Part shown: positions 7,383-14,576 of the stretch, piece after piece
Layout of the letters: the number at the start of each line of letters is the position of its first letter
Position numbering within the stretch: position 1 is the stretch's first letter
NCBI RefSeq assembly: GCF_003665435.1
Contig: NZ_CP023407.1
Span: 4,451,501 to 4,515,500 of the forward strand
Direction of reading: 5' to 3'
Length of the DNA stretch: 64,000 nt
Source: Streptomyces fungicidicus
GTDB lineage: Bacteria; Actinomycetota; Actinomycetes; Streptomycetales; Streptomycetaceae
Translations under genes and position numbers: made by a program
The notes under the pieces: model-generated
What the model was told of the DNA's origin: nothing
Seen by the model: only the letters and a program-made list of their open reading frames with translations
Database searches by the model: none

Positions 7383-10307
7383 ATGCCGCGACGCCGCAGT
7401 CCCAGCTCGTCCAGCTCGACGGCTCCCCGGAACCGGACCCCCCAGCCGGTGCGGGTGCGGCGGCGGACCTTCGGGGACTTCGTCAAGGCGTTCCTCGCCT
7501 TCGTGGCGCTGCTCGCGCTGCTCGTCGGCGTGCCGTTCGCGCTGGCCGTCACCGCGGGCTGGCCGTTCCCGGAGACGTTCGAGCCGATGGAGTGGCTCAA
7601 GCAGGACATCTCCGTCGGGACGTTCCTCTCCATCCTGACCTTCGTCGTCTGGCTCGCCTGGGCCCAGTTCACCGCGTGCGTGCTCGTCGAGATGAAGGCC
7701 GCGCTGTCCGGCGTCGGCGTGCCGGGGCGGGTGCCCGGCGCCGGGCCCAGTCAGCTGCTCGCCCGGCAGCTCGTCGCCGCCGTACTGCTCGTCGGCGCCA
7801 CCGCGGCCAGCTTCACCCCCGGACTGAGCCAGCTCGGGCAGAGCCTCGACGGCAACCAGCGGCCCACCGTGGCCGCCGCCCAGCAGACCCCCGGCCTCTT
7901 CGCCCAGCAGCAGGAGCAGGCGTCCGGCGCGGCCGCCGCGCTCGCCGAGCAGGCGTCGCACGCCGAGGCGGCCGCGAGCACCGGCGCCAGGCAGCAGGGC
8001 GACACGAAGTTCTACCGGATCCAGCCGCCCGAGGGACGCCACCACGACTCCCTCTGGGAGATCTCCGAGCGGCACCTCGGCGACGGACGCCGGTACAAGG
8101 AGATCTTCGAGCTCAACAAGGACCGTACGCAGCCCGACGGTTCCAAGCTGTCCGAGGCCAGCCTGATCCGGCCCGGCTGGATCATGGAGATGCCCGGCGA
8201 CGCGCGCGGCGGCGAACTCGTCGAGATGCCGGACGAGGCGCCCGAGCTCTCGCCCGAGGTGCGCCAGCAGATCCGCGACTACGACAGGACCGGGGACCAC
8301 GCCCAGGGCGGTGGCGGCGGCGCCGCCGAGGTCTCCGTGCCCGAACAGCGGCCCGCGCCCGCTCCCGCGCCCGACGAGGCCGGCGGTCAGGAGCACGCCG
8401 CCCCCGCCCGCGAGACGTCCACCTTCGGCCTCCCCGAAGCACTCCTCGCCGCCCCGCTGCTCGCCGCCGGCCTGCTCGGCGCGCTCGGCCACCGGCGCCG
8501 GCAGGCCCTGTGGCAGTCGGCGTTCGCCGGCATCGGCGGGCGGCGCGGGATGGAGCCGCCCACGCCCACCGGGGACGCCCAGGACGTGCAGGACGCGCTG
8601 CTGGTCGGCGCCGACCCCGAGGGCGTACGGCTGCTCGACCGGTCGCTGCGCGGGCTCGCCGCCTCCCTGGCCGCCGAGTCCCGTCCGCTGCCCACCGTCT
8701 ACGCGGCCTGGCTCACCAAGGGCGACCTGCACCTCCAGCTCGCCCAGCCGTCCGGGAAGCCGCCGGCGCCCTGGCAGCTCGGGCAGGACGAGACGCTCTG
8801 GATGCTGGCCAAGGACGACGCCGGACGGTACGAGGACGCCGACACCGCCGCTCCCTTCCCCGGCCTCGTCAGCCTCGGCACCATGGACGACTCCCGGCTG
8901 CTGCTCAACCTGGAGGCCGTCCCCGGCATCGTCTCGCTGAGCGGCAGCGAGGCCGACCGGGCCGCCGTGTTCGCCTCCGTGGCCGCCGAGCTGGCCACCA
9001 ACGGCTGGTCGGACCGCATGACCATCACCCTCGTCGGGTTCGGCGAGGACCTGACCCCGCTCGCGCCCAGCCGGCTGCGCCACCTCGACGGCATCGAGGC
9101 GCTGATCGAGACCATGGAGGCCGAGACCCGGCAGCGGCGCGGCGCGCTCGGCGCCGCCGGGCACGACTCCGTGCTCACCGGACGCACCGGGCCCGCCCAG
9201 CACACCCGCTGGGCCCCGCACCTCGTCCTGCTCGCCGCCGAGCCGTCCGCCGAGGACGCCGTCACGCTCGCCGAACTCGCCGCCGACGCGAGCCGCCTCG
9301 GCATCGGCTACCTCGTCGGCACCGGCGACGGCGAACTGCCGGGTGCGGCCTGGGAGATGCAGATCACCGGCGAGGGCAAGCTGCTCGCCCCGCTGCTCGG
9401 TCTCGAACTCGACGCCCAGCTCCTGCCCGCCGCCCAACAGCGCGCGGTCGTCGAGCTGTTCGTCGACGCGGACCCAGAGCGCGGCCCCGACGGACCGGGC
9501 GACACACCGCCGTTCCTCGTCGACGTCAGCGAGCAGGGGCGGCCCGCCGTCTACGCGCGGCTGGTCGGACCGTACGAGATCATCGGGCTCGACACCCCGG
9601 ACGGCGAACGCAGCGCCCTGCTCCACGAGGCGCTCGCGCTGCTGCTGCTGCACCGCGAGGGGGTGCACCCGCGGGTGCTGTCCTCCGCGCTCTGGCCGCG
9701 CGGCGTCACCGACGACGTCCGCGAGGCGCTGATCGAGCGGCTGCGCACCTGGCTCGGCACCGACCCCGACGGCACGCCCCGCCTCGGCGCCGACGCCACC
9801 GGACGGCTCACCCTCGCCAAGTCCGTCGTCTCCGACCTGGACGTGCTGCGGTCGCTGTACCACGAGGCCACCCAGGGCAGGGGGGTCGACAGCAGGGCGG
9901 TACGCGGACGGCTGCTCACCGACGCGCTGGTGCTGGTGCGCGGGCCGCTGCTCGCCGACCGGCCCGAGGGCCGCTACCGCTGGCTCGGCCACGAGATCGT
10001 CGACGCCCAGCTCCCCCTGCTCGTCGCGGACACCGGGCTCGCCCTCTCCGAGTTCCACATGGAGAAGGACCGCGCGGAGAAGGCCATCGAGGCGCTGAAC
10101 GCCGCGCTGCGCACCGCCTCCTCCGACGAGCGGCTGTGGAACGAGCTGCTGCGCGCCACCCACGCTCTGGGCGACCCCGCGCGGCTCACCGCCCTCGCCG
10201 CCGACCTGCTCGACCGCAGCGGGGCCCGCGGGCTGCCGCCGCGCACCGAGGCGCTGCTCGACGAACTGCTGCCGACCTGGCGCGACGACGCCGCCCTCGC
10301 CGGATGA
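7383..10307 (+). CDS. membrane-anchored LysM/BTAD-domain protein
   Basis: This 974-residue protein has two N-terminal membrane segments plus a third near residues 125-145, an Ala/Gln-rich stretch, then a LysM-like domain at about residues 208-272 (FYRIQPPEG ... SLWEISERHLGDG ... IFELNKDR ... IRPGWIMEMP). A further membrane segment lies near 350-370. The large C-terminal half is cytoplasmic and ends with a winged-helix plus tetratricopeptide region of the BTAD (SARP-like) type from about residue 720. The ATG at 7383 follows CAGGA at 8 bp; upstream in-frame starts lie in the terminator region and are not used. It overlaps the prepilin peptidase gene by 4 bp, which links it to the pilus. LysM could sense peptidoglycan; signalling to DNA is inferred. 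Confidence 0.85.
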   Translation: MPRRRSPSSSSSTAPRNRTPQPVRVRRRTFGDFVKAFLAFVALLALLVGVPFALAVTAGWPFPETFEPMEWLKQDISVGTFLSILTFVVWLAWAQFTACVLVEMKAALSGVGVPGRVPGAGPSQLLARQLVAAVLLVGATAASFTPGLSQLGQSLDGNQRPTVAAAQQTPGLFAQQQEQASGAAAALAEQASHAEAAASTGARQQGDTKFYRIQPPEGRHHDSLWEISERHLGDGRRYKEIFELNKDRTQPDGSKLSEASLIRPGWIMEMPGDARGGELVEMPDEAPELSPEVRQQIRDYDRTGDHAQGGGGGAAEVSVPEQRPAPAPAPDEAGGQEHAAPARETSTFGLPEALLAAPLLAAGLLGALGHRRRQALWQSAFAGIGGRRGMEPPTPTGDAQDVQDALLVGADPEGVRLLDRSLRGLAASLAAESRPLPTVYAAWLTKGDLHLQLAQPSGKPPAPWQLGQDETLWMLAKDDAGRYEDADTAAPFPGLVSLGTMDDSRLLLNLEAVPGIVSLSGSEADRAAVFASVAAELATNGWSDRMTITLVGFGEDLTPLAPSRLRHLDGIEALIETMEAETRQRRGALGAAGHDSVLTGRTGPAQHTRWAPHLVLLAAEPSAEDAVTLAELAADASRLGIGYLVGTGDGELPGAAWEMQITGEGKLLAPLLGLELDAQLLPAAQQRAVVELFVDADPERGPDGPGDTPPFLVDVSEQGRPAVYARLVGPYEIIGLDTPDGERSALLHEALALLLLHREGVHPRVLSSALWPRGVTDDVREALIERLRTWLGTDPDGTPRLGADATGRLTLAKSVVSDLDVLRSLYHEATQGRGVDSRAVRGRLLTDALVLVRGPLLADRPEGRYRWLGHEIVDAQLPLLVADTGLALSEFHMEKDRAEKAIEALNAALRTASSDERLWNELLRATHALGDPARLTALAADLLDRSGARGLPPRTEALLDELLPTWRDDAALAG

Positions 10308-11101
10308 CCGACCTCGTGCTCGTGGCGGGTGCCGCGGCGTGGGGCGCGGTGGCCGGCACCCTGCTGCCCCGGGCGGCCTACCGGTTCTCCGCGCCGGCCG
10401 GCGAGGCCTGGCACACCGAGTGCCCCGGCGGACACCCGGTCGGCGGCTGGCTCGGACGGGCCCGCTGCGCGGAGTGCGTCCCGCCGGGGACCGTGACCGG
10501 GCCGACGTACGACGCCACCACCGGCACCGAGTACCACCGGGCGCCGCCCGGAGTCCGCTACGGGCCCGGCCGCCTGGTGCTCGCCGCGGTGACCGCGCTG
10601 GTCTGCGCCGCCCTCGCCGCCGCCACCGGGACCCGGCCCGAGCTGGGCGTCTGGCTGCTGCTCGGCCCCCTCGGGGTGCTGCTCGCGGTCGTCGACTTCC
10701 GGGTGCAGCGGCTGCCCGACCCGCTGACCCTGCCCTTCGCCGGCGCCGCCCTCGCCCTGCTCGGCCTGGCCGCGCTCGTCCCCGAGCACGCCGGGGAGTG
10801 GACCACCGCCCTGCTGGGCGCGCTCGCGCTGGGCGCCGGCTACTTCGTGCTGTTCCTCATCAACCCGGGCGGCATGGGCTTCGGCGACGTGAAGCTCGCG
10901 CTCGGCGCGGGCGCCGTACTCGGCTGGTACGGCTGGCCGGCCGTGATGCTGGGCACCCTCGCCGGGTTCGTGTTCGGGGCGGTGTACGGGGGCGCGCTGG
11001 TGGTCGCCCGGAGGGCGGGGCGCAAGACGGCGATCCCGTTCGGTCCGTTCCTGATCGGCGGCGCTTTCACGGGGCTGCTGATCGGCGCGTACGCGGCCTG
11101 A
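10304..11101 (+). CDS. A24-family prepilin peptidase
   Basis: This 265-residue polytopic protein has the two aspartate motifs of type IV prepilin peptidases: VVDFRVQRLPD (about residue 130) and GFGDVKLALG (about residue 193). The N-terminal loop keeps cysteines (ECPGG, RCAECV) that resemble the zinc-binding loop of longer family members. It would cut the leader of the Flp-like pilin and TadE/G proteins at the inner face of the membrane. The ATG overlaps the stop of the LysM/BTAD gene (ATGA), so the two are translated together. The assignment is secure. Confidence 0.93.
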   Translation: MTDLVLVAGAAAWGAVAGTLLPRAAYRFSAPAGEAWHTECPGGHPVGGWLGRARCAECVPPGTVTGPTYDATTGTEYHRAPPGVRYGPGRLVLAAVTALVCAALAAATGTRPELGVWLLLGPLGVLLAVVDFRVQRLPDPLTLPFAGAALALLGLAALVPEHAGEWTTALLGALALGAGYFVLFLINPGGMGFGDVKLALGAGAVLGWYGWPAVMLGTLAGFVFGAVYGGALVVARRAGRKTAIPFGPFLIGGAFTGLLIGAYAA

Positions 11102-11170
11102 CGTCGGCCGCCCGGGGCCGCTGGCGTACGCTGGATCGGTCCGTCCACACCTTTTGCGAAAGGGACACCG

Positions 11171-12370
11171 GTGACCGAGAAGGCCGACCTTCAGCCCGTC
11201 CTCGACCGTGCCGCGGCCGGTGGGCGGATCACCTCCGAAGAGGCCCTGGCCCTCTACCGCGACGCCCCGCTGCACGCGCTGGGCGCCGCCGCCGACGCCG
11301 TGCGCAAGCGGAGGTACGCCGGTACGGAGCACATCGCGACGTACATCATCGAGCGGAACATCAACTACACGAACGTGTGCGTCACGGCGTGCAAGTTCTG
11401 CGCCTTCTACGCCGCGCCCAAGGACACCGCCAAGGGCTGGACCCGCGACCTCGACGACATCCTGCGGCGCTGCGCCGAGACCGTCGAGCTCGGCGGCACG
11501 CAGATCATGTTCCAGGGCGGCCACCACCCGGACTACGGCGTCGAGTACTACGAGAAGCACTTCGCCGCCATCAAGAAGGAGTTCCCGCAGCTCGTCATCC
11601 ACAGCCTGGGGGCGAGCGAGGTCGAGCACATGGCGCGGATCAGCAAGGTGAGCGTCGACGAGGCGATCACCCGCATCCACGCCGCCGGGCTGGACTCCTT
11701 CGCCGGCGCGGGCGCCGAACTCCTGCCCGCCCGCCCCCGCAAGGCCATCGCCCCGCTCAAGGAGTCCGGCGAGCGCTGGCTGGAGATCATGGAGATCGCG
11801 CACGACCTCGGCGTCGAATCCACCTCCACCATGCTGATGGGCACCGGCGAGACCAACGCCGAGCGGATCGAGCACCTGCGGATGATCCGCGACGTACAGG
11901 ACCGCACGGGCGGCTTCCGCGCGTTCATCCCGTACACCTACCAGCCCGAGAACAACCACCTGAAGGGCCGCACCCAGGCCACCCTCTTCGAGTACCTGCG
12001 GATGATCGCCATCGCCCGCCTGTTCCTCGACAACGTCGCCCACATCCAGGGCTCCTGGCTGACCACCGGCAAGGAGGTCGGCCAGCTCTCCCTGCACTAC
12101 GGCGCGGACGACCTCGGCTCGATCATGCTGGAGGAGAACGTGGTCTCCTCCGCCGGCGCGAAGCACCGCTCCAACCGGCTGGAGATCATCGACCTGATCC
12201 GCAGGGCGGGCCGGGTCCCGGCGCAGCGCTCGACGACGTACGAGCACCTCGTCGTGCACGACGACCCGGCGAACGACCCCGTCGACGACCGCGTCGTCTC
12301 GCACATCTCGTCCACCGCCATCGACGGCGGCACGGCCCACCCGGAGCTGAAGCTCCTGTCCGCCAACTGA
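11171..12370 (+). CDS. mqnC: cyclic dehypoxanthinyl futalosine synthase (menaquinone synthesis)
   Basis: This 399-residue radical SAM enzyme closes the ring of dehypoxanthine futalosine in the futalosine route to menaquinone. The 4Fe-4S motif CVTACKFC is near residues 74-81, followed by the family-specific QIMFQGGHHPDYG and a long conserved TIM-barrel. The GTG at 11171 has AAAGGGA 6-9 bp upstream. The start is 69 bp after the peptidase gene, leaving room for a promoter. It is the same family as S. coelicolor MqnC, and Streptomyces make menaquinone by this route. Very secure. Confidence 0.96.
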   Translation: MTEKADLQPVLDRAAAGGRITSEEALALYRDAPLHALGAAADAVRKRRYAGTEHIATYIIERNINYTNVCVTACKFCAFYAAPKDTAKGWTRDLDDILRRCAETVELGGTQIMFQGGHHPDYGVEYYEKHFAAIKKEFPQLVIHSLGASEVEHMARISKVSVDEAITRIHAAGLDSFAGAGAELLPARPRKAIAPLKESGERWLEIMEIAHDLGVESTSTMLMGTGETNAERIEHLRMIRDVQDRTGGFRAFIPYTYQPENNHLKGRTQATLFEYLRMIAIARLFLDNVAHIQGSWLTTGKEVGQLSLHYGADDLGSIMLEENVVSSAGAKHRSNRLEIIDLIRRAGRVPAQRSTTYEHLVVHDDPANDPVDDRVVSHISSTAIDGGTAHPELKLLSAN

Positions 12371-12377
12371 CCTCCGC

Positions 12378-12977
12378 GTGCTGACCCTTCACACCGCCGA
12401 CGCCTCGCCCGAGACCGCCGTCCTGGTCGACGGCGCGCACATCGCCGCCGTCGGCCCCTCCGAGCGGCTGGCAGCCGGCCATCCGGACGCCCGGCTGCGG
12501 CGCTGGCCCGGCATCCTGACGCCCGGACTGCTCAACCCCTACGGTCCGGAACTGCTGGAGCAGGCGTACCACCCCGACCCGCGCGAGGCGGACCGGCTCG
12601 GCACCGAGCCGGTGTTCGGGGAGCGCGCGCGGGCCCTCCTCGCCGCCGGGCCGTCCGCGCGGGGCGCCAGCGCACGTCGCGGAGTGCAGCGCATGCTGGC
12701 GCACGGAACGGTCGCGGTCGCCGGTGAGCTGCGCGGCCGCGAGGCGCTGGACGCGGTGCGCAGGGCCGGACTCGCCCTGGCGGGGCGTCCGGCCGCACTG
12801 CCCGGCCCCGCGGCGCTCTCCCCGGTGCCCCTCGTGCTGCTGCCGGCGCTCGGCGCCGGGCAGAGCGCGCGGTTCGCGGTGTTCGACGTGCCCGACCGGG
12901 ACACCCTCGTGCGGGACGGCGCGTCCACGTGCGTGGCCACCGTCGTGGGCGGCCGCCTGGTGTACCGGCGGCGCTGA
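12378..12977 (+). CDS. truncated imidazolonepropionase-like (amidohydrolase composite domain) protein, metal ligands missing
   Basis: This 199-residue protein starts 7 bp after mqnC. It begins like an amidohydrolase (TLHTADASPETAVLVDGAHIAAVG, then ILTPGLLNPYGPELLEQAY), but the HxH metal motif expected after the ILTPG turn is absent. Later RRGVQRMLAHGTVAVAG matches the helix that precedes the third ligand in complete enzymes. At less than half the family length it lacks most of the barrel and ends with the C-terminal beta-sandwich strand (TCVATVVGGRLVY). It is therefore a non-catalytic relative or a remnant. Spacing suggests cotranscription with mqnC. A link with menaquinone synthesis is inference only. 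Confidence 0.75.
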   Translation: MLTLHTADASPETAVLVDGAHIAAVGPSERLAAGHPDARLRRWPGILTPGLLNPYGPELLEQAYHPDPREADRLGTEPVFGERARALLAAGPSARGASARRGVQRMLAHGTVAVAGELRGREALDAVRRAGLALAGRPAALPGPAALSPVPLVLLPALGAGQSARFAVFDVPDRDTLVRDGASTCVATVVGGRLVYRRR

Positions 12978-12985
12978 CGCGCCCC

Positions 12986-13001
12986 GCCCGCCGCGGCGGG
13001 C
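12986..13001. terminator. GC-rich palindrome between convergent genes
   Basis: GCCCGCCGCGGCGGGC is a perfect 16-bp palindrome in the 31-bp gap between two convergent genes; it can form a 6-bp stem with a CGCG loop on either strand and may act as a bidirectional terminator. Confidence 0.5.
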
Positions 13002-13008
13002 CCCGGCC

Positions 13009-14025
13009 TCACCCCGCGAGCGCCTCCGCGAACGCCCCGTCCTCCTGTTCCACCCCGCTGCAGTCGGTCAGCGGATCGTCCGCGGAGGCGTCCTCGCCGC
13101 ACTCCCGGTCCCGGAACGCCGACCACATCGACACCCAGGCGACGCCCTTCTCCCGCGCGAAGTCCCGCACCTCGGCCGCGTCCTCCAGCGTGAAGGTCTC
13201 GCCCGCCACGTCGTTGACGCCGATCATCGAGGTGAGCGCCATGCCCCGCCATGCCCCGGCCGCGGACAGACCGAAGACGTCCCGGAGCTGGGTCTGCGTG
13301 GCGCGGGCGGCGGCGAGGGCGTAGTCGCCCATGTCGCCGTCGTAGGACTCGCCGTAGTTCATCGTCATGATGTTCACGGTGGCGACCCGGACACCGTGGT
13401 CGTTGGCGGACTCCAGCAGGTCCAGGCCGTCCTGGTCGAGCCCCGAGGGCATCACCGGGAGGGTGAACGAGACCTCCAGAGCGGCGCGTTCCTCCTGCAG
13501 CAGCGCGAGCGCCTCCGAACGCAGGTCCACGGAGGCGGAGTCGGTGAGCTCGTCGCCCTCGATGTCGAAGTCGGCGCGGGCGGCGCCGGCCGCGTCCAGA
13601 GCCGCGCCGTACGCCCCGGCCAGCTCGGCCGCGCTGTCGCAGGTGGCCGCCAGCTCGTCGCCGGAGGCGCCGCCGAAGGAGACCCGGACGTCGGCGCCGG
13701 ACCCGGTGAGCCCCGCGATGCGGGACGTCACCGACTCGTCGTCGATGTCCTGGGTGCCGTTCCAGTAGGGCGTGCAGCCGCTGCCCGAGGAGATCACGAA
13801 CGCCAGGTTGTACGTCGTGGGAGAGCCCGCCGCCTCGGTGGCGGAGGCCGTCCCGGCACTGACGTACGGCGCGTACGCGGTGACCGGCGCGGACGTCGAC
13901 GGGGCGGAGGCGGTGGGGTCCGCCGGGGCCGCGTCCGTCGCGGCGCCCCCCGCGGAGCATCCCGCGGCCAGCGCCAGGACCGGCAGCAGGGCGAGCCCGG
14001 CTGCGGATTTCAGTGGACCGCGCAT
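13009..14025 (-). CDS. secreted lipoprotein with GH18 chitinase-like domain
   Basis: This 338-residue protein has a lipoprotein signal: basic start, hydrophobic core and lipobox LAAGC. A Ser/Thr/Ala-rich linker leads to a GH18-type barrel: YNLAFVISSG, then VSFGGASGDE, then the catalytic-site strand ADFDIEGDEL, where Glu in DIE matches the catalytic acid of the family. NIMTMNYGE fits the later MxY-like strand. It is transcribed away from the MatA/MatB-like genes across a shared 188-bp promoter gap, which suggests cutting or shaping of a GlcNAc-containing polymer at the surface. Substrate is not shown by the sequence. The ATG at 14025 is chosen because it directly precedes the signal peptide. 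Confidence 0.83.
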   Translation of the reverse strand: MRGPLKSAAGLALLPVLALAAGCSAGGAATDAAPADPTASAPSTSAPVTAYAPYVSAGTASATEAAGSPTTYNLAFVISSGSGCTPYWNGTQDIDDESVTSRIAGLTGSGADVRVSFGGASGDELAATCDSAAELAGAYGAALDAAGAARADFDIEGDELTDSASVDLRSEALALLQEERAALEVSFTLPVMPSGLDQDGLDLLESANDHGVRVATVNIMTMNYGESYDGDMGDYALAAARATQTQLRDVFGLSAAGAWRGMALTSMIGVNDVAGETFTLEDAAEVRDFAREKGVAWVSMWSAFRDRECGEDASADDPLTDCSGVEQEDGAFAEALAG

Positions 14026-14213
14026 CGCGCTCGCTCCGTTCGTACGGCATCGGTGGGGACGGCAAAGCTGACACACGGTGCTGTGTCCCACCTGGGGATG
14101 TACGCCCGGTTTCCGGAGGTTTCTCAGCGCAGGGAGAGGTTGGCCGCCTTCTCACGGACAACTCACAGGAAGGACAGGGTTTTCGGCAAACAGCGGCTCC
14201 TACCGTCCGGGCC

Positions 14214-14576
14214 ATGCATTCCGATCCCGCCATCGAAAGCCGTGCCGCCGTGCGCGGCCGCCGCCGCAAACGCCGCAACGGGCCCGGCGAGGGGCCCGTC
14301 TTCGTCGACTCCTCAGGACGCCGGGCCAGGCTGCTGCGCCGGGCCGGCCTCCTCCTGGGAGTCGTCTGCGCCGGGTACGCGGTCGTGCTGGGCATGGCCT
14401 TCATGGGGATCGGCACCTCGGTCACCCCGGCGTCGCTGCTGCCGTTCGGCGGCGGACAGCGGGAGGCCGGACCCGGCGGCGCCGGGCCGCGTGACGGGGT
14501 GGTCCCGACCGGCACGCCCCCGGCGCCGCCCACGGCCACCCCGTCCGCCACCGCTCCTGCCGCGGCGGCCTCATGA
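14214..14576 (+). CDS. small single-pass membrane protein upstream of MatB-like gene
   Basis: This 120-residue protein has a very basic N terminus (VRGRRRKRRNG), one membrane segment at about residues 44-65, and a Pro/Thr/Ala-rich outer tail. It overlaps the next gene by 4 bp. The order small membrane protein, then deacetylase/glycosyltransferase resembles the matA-matB pair known for pellet-forming glycan in Streptomyces lividans, but I cannot establish sequence homology to MatA by eye. A role as an accessory subunit of the synthase is inferred. Confidence 0.75.
   Translation: MHSDPAIESRAAVRGRRRKRRNGPGEGPVFVDSSGRRARLLRRAGLLLGVVCAGYAVVLGMAFMGIGTSVTPASLLPFGGGQREAGPGGAGPRDGVVPTGTPPAPPTATPSATAPAAAAS

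Noticed and set aside
7344..10163. Long minus-strand frame opposite the LysM/BTAD gene
   Set aside because: Gly/Val/Arg-rich shadow with no domain; the plus strand has LysM, BTAD and membrane segments.
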